In this document: piece by piece, positions 48,101-56,640 of the stretch
Position numbering within the stretch: position 1 is the first letter of the stretch
Layout: each line of letters starts with the position of its first letter
Origin: Diphasiastrum complanatum
Taxonomy: Eukaryota > Streptophyta > Lycopodiopsida > Lycopodiales > Lycopodiaceae
NCBI GenBank assembly: GCA_029204225.1
Contig: MU831935.1
Span: 32,087-96,086, forward strand
Direction: 5' to 3'
DNA length: 64,000 bases
Program-made: the position numbers and the translations under genes
Notes under the pieces: generated by a model
Told to the model about the DNA's origin: nothing
The model's input: the letters and a program-made list of their open reading frames with translations, nothing else
The model's database searches: none

Positions 48101-51100
48101 TGCATCAGGGACCCCGGTCATGCCGTGCTACTTGGACTCAGGATTGTCACATTGCCTCAGATTCACATTGGGGCAGCTCAGGGTGTCCTCTCATCAGCTA
48201 GCTATTGAGACTGGGAGGTTCCACGGTATTCCCAGAGAGGTGCGGATTTGCCAGTTCTGCTCTCTAGGTGAGGTGGAGTCTGAAAAGCACTTTATATTTA
48301 GGTGCCCTGTATATTATGAGATTAGAGGGCGATATCATTGCCTGTTCCGAGAGATGCCTACCACTCTACGCTCTCTCATAGCTTATGAGGACCCACGGTG
48401 TGTCGCTCTAATGTTACACGAGATGTCCAGACTACGGAGAGATTTATACGAGACACCCCAGCATCTTACCTCACAGCCATTGATTACTTCGTTCTTTACT
48501 AGACGGAGATCGCGTGATTTAGTACCTGAGGATGAGGATTATGATGAGGATGACGACGAGGATGTTGGCCGCTCTCATGCTCATAGAGATCAGAGACAGT
48601 GTACCTCCCACCATCATGTTACCACCAGGATTACTAGACATTCTACGCAGGGGCGTACTACTACTACTACACATGCACGTGCTCATGCTCACAAACGCCA
48701 CTGGCAGGCTCCAGTGCTTTCCCATTCTGTGGCTCGCATTACATCTTTTTACAGCAGCAGCACAGCCTTGACATCTTACCCTAGATACATATGATTATTA
48801 TGCGCATTCTCGCATACGTGTCTATTTTAGTTTGCAGTAGATGTTTTCTTTATTACAGTTTGGAGACGTTTTTGTCTATTAAACAAACAAGCAGCACTTC
48901 TTAAAGAAATGCTTTCGCAATGATCAAACAAGCCACTCAAACAAAAACAGGAGATTGAATGTTAATTCACCAAGTTCAAGAAAATTAGAAAAGATAAGGC
49001 TTTGCTTACCTTACTCCGCTGATATCACTACAAGAGCTCAAAATTGTCTGATCGCTATGATGCCATACTGCTGCTCTTATTGAGCCAGGAGATCCCTCTA
49101 GCTCTGATGGAGATGCATCTGGTCGAATAAGGTCGCAAATACGCAACACCTTCTCTGTACCCCCTGTAAGCAAGCAGGTTGTGCTCTGCATCCACACAAC
49201 CGAGCAACAAACTCAAAAGACCATCTGACATCTCATTAAAAAGAACCTTACTATAGACACACTTAAACTTTAAGCCTAATAAAGGCCTCAAAAGGTACTT
49301 CACTTGGAACTTGAACTATGCCAATGATATGACCAAATTGCTAAAACCTTCAAACTAAGGGGTGTACAAGTTGGAAATTTATCTGAGCTATTGGCAACCA
49401 TCATTATTCATCAAGTTTTCTTAATTGGAGATTGCTTCATGAATGCTATTTATTGTTTTATGCTTTCATGGATACCCAATGTCTGTGATTTGCTTCATAA
49501 CATGGACCACGATACCTTAGACTTCCAACACGCATATGAAGAAGAAAGCTTATTTCTTTGGTGGAAGCAGTCACTCGTCCATCAATAGCCACACAGTGCC
49601 TCACCTCTGCACTTCTCCAGTTAATGCGCCCCACGATGTCAAGGTTGTTAATGCAAACACATTTTTTAGTACTCAGATGTTGCATGCTATAGAATACCAA
49701 ATTGGAGCTTTCAAGGGCTGGGTGGACTTATCTATTCTCCCCATTCAGAGATATGATATTATTCTGGGCATGAACTGGTTCACTTCTTTGGGCGAGGTGA
49801 CATTCAATTTAGCATCACAATGTTTATCTATTACTTATGATGGGCACACACACATTCAATGGTATTAATTCTCAAGTGGATAACAAGCTTGTTACAAATG
49901 AACAATTTATGAGGAGTCTAACCAAGACTTATTGTGCAGTTTTTGGGTGTCGTAAACCTGGGAACAATTCTCGAAGCAAAACACTTCATTCTTGTTGGAA
50001 ATACTATAACTACTGCTCAATACATACTCACACCTTATCGCAAAAGTTTCATGTCTATGGGTTAATACGCTCCATTCTTACTACTCGAAACACCCAATGT
50101 ACTTCAAAGTTTTGGAAAAAAAATGTGGATAAAATTTATTCAACATACACACCAATAATACAAACTTGTCATTGATAAACATCAACAATATGGCAGATCT
50201 GTATCCTGATCATTTTGTTTGCACAGATAAGGAGCCATGGGGAGCTCTTGGGGCAAGGGACCAGGAGGGACCACCTACATATCCATTCGACTATACCCGG
50301 GAGTATTACAAGCCTTCTCAACCATCTCAAGTGCATCATTATCTTTTGAGTACTACTTTAATGTGATTTGATTATAATTAGTTTTTCAATCTATTTGGCA
50401 GTATCATTAGCATGCATTTCAGTTGTCTTGTATTTGATCAAATTGAGTGCATTACAAGTTATTTTTGATTGACAATGGGTTGTAAATGTATAGGTTTCAA
50501 GGACCAAGGCTAGACATCGGTACATGGGACCAATGTTTCACGGACCTTTTCGAAACGCCTTCTCAAAAAGGTTTGAAACAGGTTTCAAACGGGAAAGAAT
50601 CGGCAACGCTGGAAAAGAATTCGCGAATCGGTTTTAGGTTTTTTCTTTTTTTAGGGAATTTTTTTCTAGCCTTCTATTATAGCAAAAACAAGTGCTTTTT
50701 TAGTGTTTAGATTGCAATGTACATTATAATCAATTCATGATCAACCTTGAATCAAACTCCCAAGTCCCACCTATTGACATGATTCATATCAAAACATAAG
50801 TCTTATTCTAGTTCAAAATGAATCTTTCTATGCTTGGTTAGAGTTGCCTTTTGAAGTTCATGAAGGCTTGAAAGGATCATTATACAACAATTCACTATGA
50901 ATTGGTAGTATAATAACTGCTATGCTAGTGTGTAAGTCGTCCTACAAAGGAACTACAACATTCTTCTCCCCTTGTAAAGTGCAATGGGAGCAATTCATAG
51001 TAGGAAGACCAAAAATGTATTGAACAAAAGTTTCAAAAGCTGACAAGAAAGATAGAGTGGGCTTCTAAGAATCAGGTTAATGAATTTTAACCTACATCAA

Positions 51101-51357
51101 AGATGCCCTATTGTAGGAGGAATAGTGGTCAATTTTTTATAAAAAGAAATAACACACATACAAGCTAGAAATCTTAGTAGCTCCATCTCTAGGGATCCAA
51201 AATTCAAATCGAGATCTGTAAAGTACAGTTGAAGCACCCAATTGTAGGAAATATAAGGGTACAATGATCTTCACAAAAATCCACAACAAGCATGAATTGA
51301 CAAATAGTAACAAAATGAAAATTTCTGTGCCCCTACCTTTTGCTAGTCAAAAAGACC

Positions 51358-51454
<97 letters not shown>

Positions 51455-54400
51455 CTTGGGTGCCCAACAACAAGGAGTTTGAAAATGCAAAATAAAATAA
51501 ATTCTGACCTTTCAAAGAAAATTAGAGCCTAAAAAAGGAAAAAATAGTTGAGTGACATACTTACATGTAAGCAAAACAGTCCCGTTTTGAAACGGTCCAA
51601 AACTGTTTTTTTTTTCCATTTTGAAAAAAAAAATCCGATTTGAACAGTCTGTTCGAATCAGAACATTTCGAAATGGCGATTCTTTGAACGAATTACGATT
51701 CGAAGAACCCTAAACTATTTCGTTCCTTGGTTGTTTCGTTCCCAAGGAACAAATTTAGGAACCAAGACTTGATGTTGCATGGACTTTTTATTAGACCCCC
51801 ATCCTTGCATAAGCTACTCAACTAATTGAAACCCTGGCAATAGGCACGGGAATAGGAACAGGAACAGGAACAAAAACTTAGGAAATTCGAAGCAGGAACT
51901 AAAACAGGATCAAGAACATAGGAGCTTAGGAACTTAGAAACAAGAACAAAATCCTAGGAACTTATTCGTAGGGACAAAAACCCTATTTTACCCATGAACT
52001 GAGAAATACAGGAACTTAGAAACTGGCATAGAAACCCTTAATTTACACAACTTACGAACTTAAGAATAGAAATAGAAACTTAGGAACTTAGCATTGAGCA
52101 ACATGAACAGGAACAAGAACATGAACCATTTTTTAGAAACCTCAAGGTCAACAATCATTTTATAATCATTTCTAAAAACCATCTTATGATCATTTTCTCA
52201 TCATTTTATCACCCATGTAAAGAAGATCATATCAGGGGCGAAATTCGAAGAAAATTAATTAATTAAAATAAAAGCCTAAGTAACGTTCCTAGAAACTGTT
52301 CCTTAGGTTCCTCAGGAATGGAACAGAATTGTTAATAGGAACGAGTTCTGTTCTTGGGAACTATGGCTACTTCAAAGTTTTGTCACTGTATGGAACTTAA
52401 TTTCTAGTCAACTATGGACATAGTAATGCCCATGGTATCTGGCAAAAACAGGGTCCTGTAGTGCTTTAAAAAGTTTAAAAAAATCGCCATTAGATTACCC
52501 ATGTCAAAATCTGCAGTTTGAATCCCATATAGAAGGGGGGGGGAAAGCATTATGGGCCAAAAATCCAAATCATGATTTAGAACACTATATTGCAATTATA
52601 ATATGAAGTTATTAACTATGCTATAGAGAATTTACATGCATACAATGGTGACTAAGAATGTATAGAAACATGCAAACTTGCGAGTTGATGATGACTAGTA
52701 AACAAAGTGGGTGGCCCGTGGAAATATAGTGGATTGTGGATGGGACTGACAACACAATGATAAGTAGTGAATTTGATCACATATCAATTGATCAATTTCA
52801 CTTTGGAGTACGTTATGACAGACTGGTACAAAACAGTTTTGGCAAGTTTCTATGCATTTTTGGTCTGAAGTCCAATAATGTGTACTTTTGGTGTCGCATG
52901 CAACAACACCAAAACCTATAGGCCTCAAATAAGGTGAAAATGCATGTAATTTTCAAGATTTCCATCATCATATAACGAGTGTTGAGTGTCCCTCGAATGT
53001 AATCTAATACATTGATACCCGTTCCTAAGGATTTTCCTTAGGAACGGGTATGGTACCGATCCTCAGGAACGGTTGTTCCATTCCTAAGGAACAGTTTTAG
53101 GAACCTTTCCTGATGTCGTTCATAGTTTTGTGTGTTCCATTCATAGTTCCACGGATCCGTTCATCTATCATTGCCAGAAATTCTGTTTAGATGAAATCAT
53201 TGCATTCATCATAGGATCCGTTCATCTATCTGTTCATACTTCTGAAATCGTTTTTGTTCCGTTCTGGCATTCGCATCTGGCAAACGTGTAAAAAAAAATT
53301 GTTAAGAAACGGTCTGAAATTGTTGAATTTATCTGAAATTGTTGGTATGATCTGAAATCACTTTTGTTCCGTTTTGGCATTCACATCTAGCAAACAGAAA
53401 AATACAAAGTTAAGGATCGGTTCAGGAACCATTCCTTAGAAACGGTTTCGTTCTGATCTATGGAACTATGGTCTAATAGTTAACAATGAACATCTTCTTT
53501 AGAGTTCGAGAAGATAAGCCACTTGGTCCTCAAAGTAGCTTGCCTTCAACATCGCTACTTAGTTAAAAGGCTTAAAGAAATTAACTCAACACCAGCTTGT
53601 CACACCATGACAAACATGCAACGAGTCTGCAAGAGTTTAACCAATCAAGATTCCAACTCTTGATCATTATTAATGTGACTACTTACAGCTAAATGGTTTT
53701 AGAAAATATTATCATCAATAAGTTGTTTCTATTCGAATTCGTTGTTGCTTGCTCAAAAGACTTCTCCAATCATCCATTCATGTGTTTCAATTTGAAGTTT
53801 TTGTGAGCCATGAGCAGATCGTTCTCTAATCAAAGTGTCCTACTTAGGGAGATGATTATGATAAGCATACGACACCTCATATGTTATGTGATGACTTTCA
53901 AGTCTCTCCAATTTATTTATGATGCACAAGTCAACTCTTTGACTTTGACAATCAAAACATGCTTGAATGTTCCTCCTGTCATTATAGTCAAAGTTCATTT
54001 CAAGCATCTATATATGACAAGGTGAGGATACATAATAAATTTGTATCACATGACTTCTAAGAAGAAAACTATGACATTTTTTATGTTGTCATCAATATTT
54101 CCATCTTAAGTGCTTAAATCAAAGTGTATCGACACGTGTGAAAACACAACCATTGACTTCATAACATCAAAAGCAAAGGTCTGTCATGGATAAGAAAAAT
54201 CAATCATTAAAGATCGATAAGCGAACTCATGAAAGATCGTTGAACTATCAAATTATATCACCAAATTTCTTTTAACCAATAAATGTTTTTGTAAAGTAGG
54301 CAATGTCAAGGATACTGGGACATCTATAGACTTTGCAAATGGCACAAACACAGCTTATTTTCAATTTCATCCATGGCCTCTCTAAAAATTTTGCACTCTT

Positions 54401-54989
54401 GCTTTTAAGCATCCTTCATGATGTACACAAGTGTTATAAAAGAATAAATTGGAGTCAATAAGATGTTTCATAAAACCTCTGAAAAAGCACAAGTTCGAAC
54501 GATGTGCTTGTGCTCAAATGAATGAAGCTCATCTCCGGTCAATGCATCCCACACTCTCCTGAAAGGTCAAAAAGCTATAAATCAAACTCACAAGAAGTAC
54601 ACCATCAACTCATGTCTAATACGAACTTGTACCACTTGAGAGAATCGTACTCACATTCCCTTCTTTGAAAATATCTTAATGTGAAGTTCTATAACTCCAG
54701 TTCAAGTAATGCATCTTCAAAGCAAGCAAAATTGTGTAATCTTGCAACATCCAACAATGGTAAATATATGATGTTACCAAAAAAATAGTTTTCATCTTAA
54801 TTTGTATAAAGGATATTGACAAATATAATGATGCCAGAATGGTTAGTACTTACGCACTGAAGTCAGCAGATGCAGTAGCTGCACGTAGTGCGGGAGAGTC
54901 TAAGCAAGCACCCCATACGGCACCTTTGTGGCCATCAAAAGTCCCTATCCAATCTCCTGTCTCACCATTCCTCAACATCGGCTTTGAAT
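38427..54989 (-). CDS. STRAP: STRAP-family WD40 repeat protein, six exons seen, N-terminal exon missing
   Basis: This is a spliced gene for a seven-bladed WD40 scaffold of the STRAP/unrip family. In animals STRAP binds TGF-beta receptors and the SMN complex; the plant role is less defined. Exons run 54989-54854, 54558-54477, 49185-49010, 39247-39110, 38907-38771 and 38647-38427. Each is bounded by AG/GT, and the reading phases join without a gap: 890 nt give about 295 codons including the stop. Hallmarks in order are [122 protein letters not shown], then an acidic tail ending at TAG. The known family is about 340-350 residues, so an exon of roughly 45 codons carrying the first blade is missing. 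Its phase requires a final G before 54989. The gene looks intact and expressed, with transposons confined to introns. Confidence 0.88.
38771..38907 (-). CDS. STRAP: STRAP exon: [17 protein letters not shown] blade
   Basis: This 137-nt exon lies between TTTTGCCAG and GTAATG. It reads [45 protein letters not shown], equivalent to the penultimate blade of STRAP. The donor phase (one base left over) matches the two bases that open the last exon. Confidence 0.88.
39110..39247 (-). CDS. STRAP: STRAP exon: [14 protein letters not shown] blade
   Basis: This 138-nt exon lies between GTGTTGCAG and GTAAGTC. It reads [45 protein letters not shown], one full WD blade. Joining to the upstream exon rebuilds an Arg codon across the 9.8-kb intron, which supports true splicing over the transposon-filled interval. 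Confidence 0.88.
40268..40335. mobile_element. GGAAC/GTTCC palindromic insertion 3 with MITE-like end
   Basis: Contains AGTTCCGGAACGGAACGCG and ATTCTGGAACGGGCAACTAAG. The last 15 bases match the right end of the MITE at 35598-35718. It may be a truncated or internally rearranged relative, located inside the large STRAP intron. Confidence 0.45.
41482..41532. repeat. (CT)n at a LINE 5' end
   Basis: 51-bp CT run, followed about 40 bp later by an ATG ([15 protein letters not shown]). A similar CT run precedes the second LINE ORF1 start at 42086. Confidence 0.95.
41533..41645 (+). pseudogene. LINE 5' leader and start of ORF1, truncated
   Basis: A short open start (ATG at about 41572) after the CT run, reading [24 protein letters not shown]. 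It is then cut by inverted RT sequence near 41645. Assignment to the LINE rests on the shared CT-run-plus-ATG layout with 42086-42140. Confidence 0.4.
41646..42075 (-). pseudogene. LINE reverse transcriptase fragment, inverted
   Basis: The minus strand reads [21 protein letters not shown], a one-base frameshift, then [54 protein letters not shown] (catalytic YADD) and [18 protein letters not shown]. These are classic non-LTR RT motifs. The RT stops at the junction with the plus-strand ORF1 start. Confidence 0.85.
42086..42128. repeat. (CT)n at the second LINE 5' end
   Basis: 43-bp CT run ending nine bases before the likely ORF1 start ATG ([19 protein letters not shown]). Confidence 0.95.
42136..43110 (+). 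pseudogene. LINE ORF1-like protein with repeat region and coiled coil
   Basis: Starts [21 protein letters not shown]. It continues with a Ser/Ala/Glu repeat region ([15 protein letters not shown]), shifts frame near 42500, then a Ser/Pro tract and a helical stretch ([33 protein letters not shown]) typical of a coiled coil. After another break comes [26 protein letters not shown]. The composition fits a LINE ORF1 RNA-binding protein. The assignment is by context (5' CT run, adjacent LINE ORF2 pieces). A gypsy LTR interrupts it at about 43111. Confidence 0.5.
42237..42465. repeat. In-frame minisatellite, about 24-30 bp units
   Basis: About nine units of TCGCTG(CT)GAAAACA.CTCCTCC type. They vary in length but keep the reading frame over most of the array, encoding SSIAAEN/SIAGN-like repeats. 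Confidence 0.8.
43111..43993 (+). repeat. Probable 5' LTR of a Ty3/gypsy element
   Basis: The right end is fixed by ...GGCGCAACA directly before TG and the primer-binding site TGGTATCAGAGC (43996). The left end is less sure: TG at 43111 or 43128. An AATAAA sits at about 43599. GC-rich compared with the intron. No partner 3' LTR was found in the window. Confidence 0.6.
43996..44007 (+). other. Primer-binding site of the gypsy element
   Basis: TGGTATCAGAGC, complementary to initiator tRNA-Met, two bases after the LTR end. Confidence 0.85.
44008..44822 (+). other. Gypsy leader between primer site and gag
   Basis: GC-rich, no gene. It contains repeated AAGCACGG words preceded by TGCTGCC or GTGCTGC (near 44100, 44175, 44260, 44360, 44465), a loose repeat of about 90-100 bp, which may be a packaging or leader structure. 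Confidence 0.6.
44823..46100 (+). pseudogene. Ty3/gypsy gag fused by deletion to protease end
   Basis: A long open frame with gag (Retrotrans_gag core at about residues 170-330: [59 protein letters not shown]). It then switches at [21 protein letters not shown] into the C-terminal half of an aspartic protease. The zinc knuckle and the protease DTGA site are lost. After about 46100 the frame runs by chance through other sequence up to 46319. No RT or integrase follows, so the element is truncated by the LINE. Confidence 0.82.
46101..46294 (+). pseudogene. Possible continuation of LINE ORF1
   Basis: One plus frame reads [34 protein letters not shown]. Its IIRF...RR.ALLK pattern could be an RNA-binding fold of a LINE ORF1. 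It lies right of the gypsy remnant and left of the inverted endonuclease. This would suit a LINE ORF1 split by gypsy insertion, but the identification is weak. Confidence 0.3.
46295..47778 (-). pseudogene. LINE ORF2 N-terminal part: AP endonuclease, inverted
   Basis: A 509-codon minus frame with an APE-type endonuclease: [69 protein letters not shown] and [11 protein letters not shown]. Then the linker [44 protein letters not shown] and [13 protein letters not shown], the start of RT. The catalytic pattern N, E, GDFN, SDH is complete. It breaks off at about 46295. The rest of RT should follow but does not. Confidence 0.85.
47779..48800 (+). pseudogene. LINE ORF2 C-terminal part with zinc finger, opposite strand
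   Basis: The plus strand reads the end of a non-LTR ORF2: [56 protein letters not shown], then a CX2CX10HX4C finger ([19 protein letters not shown]). The open frame ends near 48794 after an acidic patch. It directly abuts the inverted endonuclease start, so the LINE is rearranged head to head. Confidence 0.78.
49010..49185 (-). CDS. STRAP: STRAP exon: [12 protein letters not shown] blade
   Basis: This 176-nt exon lies between GGATGCAG and GTAAGC. It reads [19 protein letters not shown], an Asp/Pro-rich linker ([11 protein letters not shown]), then [26 protein letters not shown], with the last codon split across the next intron. Compared with family members the residues between CAFSE and LLTGG are slightly unusual (STTC where Asp-x-x-x is common). 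The exact acceptor could therefore shift by a few codons. Confidence 0.85.
49600..49990 (+). pseudogene. Ty3/gypsy protease fragment in the intron
   Basis: The plus strand reads [67 protein letters not shown], the retroviral-type protease C-terminal half with the DIILGMNW signature. After a frameshift it reads [15 protein letters not shown]. The active-site DTGA part is absent. Confidence 0.75.
50189..50366 (+). pseudogene. Short unrecognised open frame
   Basis: 59 codons reading [42 protein letters not shown]. The composition is protein-like and unlike the AT-rich intron, but I cannot assign a family. It may be the end of a transposase or retroelement protein. Confidence 0.2.
50505..50645. 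mobile_element. Palindromic-word insertion in intron
   Basis: Contains CCTTTTCGAAACG, AAAAAGGTTTGAAACAGGTTTCAAAC and GAATTCGCGAATC. Several self-complementary words lie in 130 bp, in the style of the other GAAAC/GGAAC segments. Confidence 0.35.
51363..51450. repeat. (TA)n microsatellite, 88 bp
   Basis: Pure TA run in the STRAP intron; able to extrude a cruciform. Confidence 0.97.
51575..51775. mobile_element. Palindromic-word segment
   Basis: CCCGTTTTGAAACGG, TTCGAATCAGAACATTTCGAAATGG, CGAATTACGATTCGAAG and TTTCGTTCCCAAGGAACAAA occur in turn. No coding sequence. Confidence 0.4.
51840..52130. repeat. Cryptically simple AGGAAC/AGAAC-rich tract
   Basis: Over twenty AGGAAC, AGAAC or GGAACTTAG words on the plus strand without fixed period. 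It adjoins palindromic GGAAC segments on both sides and probably arose by slippage from them. Confidence 0.7.
52280..52375. mobile_element. GGAAC palindromic insertion ending GGAACTATGG
   Basis: GTTCCTAGAAACTGTTCC, TAGGTTCCTCAGGAATGGAAC, AGGAACGAGTTC and GGGAACTATGG. The last word is the reverse complement of the CCATAGTTCC-like start of the element at 56411. Confidence 0.45.
53015..53475. mobile_element. GGAACGG palindromic segment, longer member
   Basis: Starts CCCGTTCCTAAGGA, reads TCCTTAGGAACGGG and GGAACGGTTGTTCCATTCC, passes through repeats of TCTGAAAT...GTTTTTGTTCCGTT (two copies near 53240 and 53360), and ends GGTTTCGTTCTGATCTATGGAACTATGG. Repeats and end words suggest one composite or two nested small elements. 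Confidence 0.4.
54477..54558 (-). CDS. STRAP: STRAP exon: [11 protein letters not shown] blade
   Basis: This 82-nt exon lies between CCTTTCAG and GTTTTATG. It completes the split Ala codon from the previous exon, then reads [27 protein letters not shown], the end of the second WD blade and the conserved HKHIV segment. It is too short to stand out as an open frame and was found by matching the family order and the splice phases. Confidence 0.82.
54854..54989 (-). CDS. STRAP: STRAP exon (first seen): blades 1-2
   Basis: The acceptor is TTTTGCAG before ATTCAAAGCC and the donor is GTAAGT after AGTGC. It encodes the family signature [17 protein letters not shown] and GHKGAVWGA, then ATASADFSA. 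It starts with two bases of a split codon, so the missing upstream exon must end in one base, presumably G giving Asp. The open frame upstream of the acceptor (from 55044) is intron read-through, not an alternative start. Confidence 0.88.
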
Positions 54990-55044
54990 CTGCAAAAGAT
55001 TGCATATAAGCATATTCAGGCCACTTAATTTTAGCATAAGGCAA

Positions 55045-56410
55045 ACTGAATATTATTCATGAGCTTAGTCCCAAGCTCCAGCTTAATTACACCCACAATC
55101 GAACAAACCTAAAGGAGTGAGTGTCCATAAGGATTGAGAAGGCTCTTGGATGGATAATCCTACCTGGAAGGAAGAATGTGTACTAATGTGGTACTTCAAC
55201 AGTTTTTGCCATCTACAAGTCCAGAGCTAGGATAATGCTCCAACATCCTTTGTGAGTGAGTAAAGGTGGTATGGGACAGTGTTTACCACCTTTGTAGCTA
55301 GAGCTAGAGCAATGATCAAGTCTGTTACATGTTCGTATAAGAAAAACACACAGTTTATCTTGCTACAAGTAACCAAAACTATAAAGAGCATATGTGTTAA
55401 TCGGTTGGCAACATAAACAACAAACAAGAAGGAAATGACGCTCTTTCAGGAAGCCCACAAGTTCTTGGAAGGAAATTAAAAAATTCCCTCGAGAATTCAA
55501 CCTTTTAACTGACCACATAAATTAAATGGATAAAGATTTAGCAGGAAAATCTGACGTTCACTGTTCACCTGTGATCCTATGAGTTATAGGCATACCAAAA
55601 CATCCAGTCTGCATCTGGTTATAAAGGTGTTAGTACAGTCTCATATCCTTTACCCAATTTTAAGGTTGCAAGTTTGCAATCACCCTTCCAATGATTATGT
55701 TACATTTCCATGCACCTAGATTTAGGCAATGTAAAGGCATTTGCTAACTGGGCACAGGTAATTTTTATAAACAAACATCTTTTATTGTCTAAGGGAGTGA
55801 TTTTACATTGGTACCTGGAATGTGCATGAAGGAAATTTGGAATAGCAAAAACGTATTCCACTATAAGTAAGGTTTCACGACGTTCAGTTCAAAATTGAGC
55901 CCTCCCGACAAGAATTGGAAAAAATTCACCTATTTTTTTAAAACGGCAAAAGAATTTTGCAAATAAATATAGAAAGCCAGAAAATAGTAGTATTTTGCAT
56001 CTCACACAGCTTACTTCTTATTGGTATAGTCCACTTACAGAATACAAACTACGCACTATAGGACAAGTGTCAACTCCTAAACAATTAGTGCACAGAATAC
56101 CCACACTAAAAAGGAATCCAAGAGAATCAGCCTATCTAAAGAAATGCTAAGTTTTTTGCAAAAGAATGCCAGAAAACTAAAAATATGATCACACTAACTA
56201 CTTAGTAGTACGACTTGCCAACACAGACTAGTCAATGCTTGGCAAGTGCTCACTCCTAAGTAGTCAGTGGACAAAATATTCGTGCTCACTCCTGAGTAAT
56301 CAATGCACACAGTATTCTATTACAGGTCACAATTTAGTGTAGTCAAGACTCGAGACTCAATACATATTACAAGTCCAGACTCCAAATTATATCTATTTGT
56401 GAGATTGGAA
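55045..56410. other. Unassigned (STRAP upstream intron or promoter), no gene
   Basis: No exon recognised on either strand. Repeated words such as AGTGGACA/AGTGCACA and CTCACTCCTAAGTA occur around 56060-56300 in loose repetition. The missing first STRAP exon was looked for here and not found. Confidence 0.35.
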
Positions 56411-56640
56411 TCATAGTTCCCGTGAACCGTGGATGGTTCACCATGGTTCGTACGGTTCACAAACTCTGGTTCCAAGAACCATGGTGAACCGTGGTAATTA
56501 ATTGATTAATTTCTTTTCTTAGGGGTTTTGGGGGAAAAGGGCATAACAATAATGAATTACATGAACCGTACCACGGTTCATGAACCATGGTACGGTTCAC
56601 TGTACAGTTCTTGGGACCCACGGTTCTTGGAACCGTGGGT
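56411..56640. mobile_element. Foldback element of GGTTCACCATGGTTC words with 8-9 bp target duplication
   Basis: The left end CATAGTTCCCGTGAACCGTGG and right end CCACGGTTC...GGAACCGTGGGTTCTAT are inverted, and both arms are dense in GAACC.TGG/CCA.GGTTC words. Flanks GATTGGAAT and GATTGAAAT look like a 9-bp duplication with one change. An unoccupied copy of the flank occurs at about 62173-62205. No coding sequence. The duplication size suggests a hAT or Mutator transposase in trans. Confidence 0.6.

Larger units (their letters stand above)
39248..49009 (-). other. STRAP: Giant STRAP intron (9.8 kb) hosting gypsy and LINE elements
   Basis: Bounded by GTAAGC (49009) and TTGCAG (39248) on the minus strand. 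Its inner 41482-48900 is transposon sequence; the remainder (39248-41460) is AT-rich without recognisable genes. GC content visibly rises in the LINE/gypsy part (for example 43260-44200), unlike the flanking intron. Confidence 0.8.
49186..54476 (-). other. STRAP: Second large STRAP intron (5.3 kb)
   Basis: Bounded by GTTTTATG (54476) and GGATGCAG (49186) on the minus strand. It contains a gypsy protease scrap, a TA microsatellite and several AGGAAC-rich or palindromic segments. No host exon was recognised inside. Confidence 0.78.

Noticed and set aside
48519-48725. Minus-strand frame opposite the LINE C-terminus
   Set aside because: Antisense shadow of the zinc-finger ORF2 end.
51264-51515. 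Tyr/Ile repeat frames over the TA run
   Set aside because: Microsatellite translation.
54990-55044. [17 protein letters not shown] as an N-terminus of STRAP
   Set aside because: It lies upstream of a good TTTTGCAG acceptor and does not resemble the family; the frame is open by chance in the intron.
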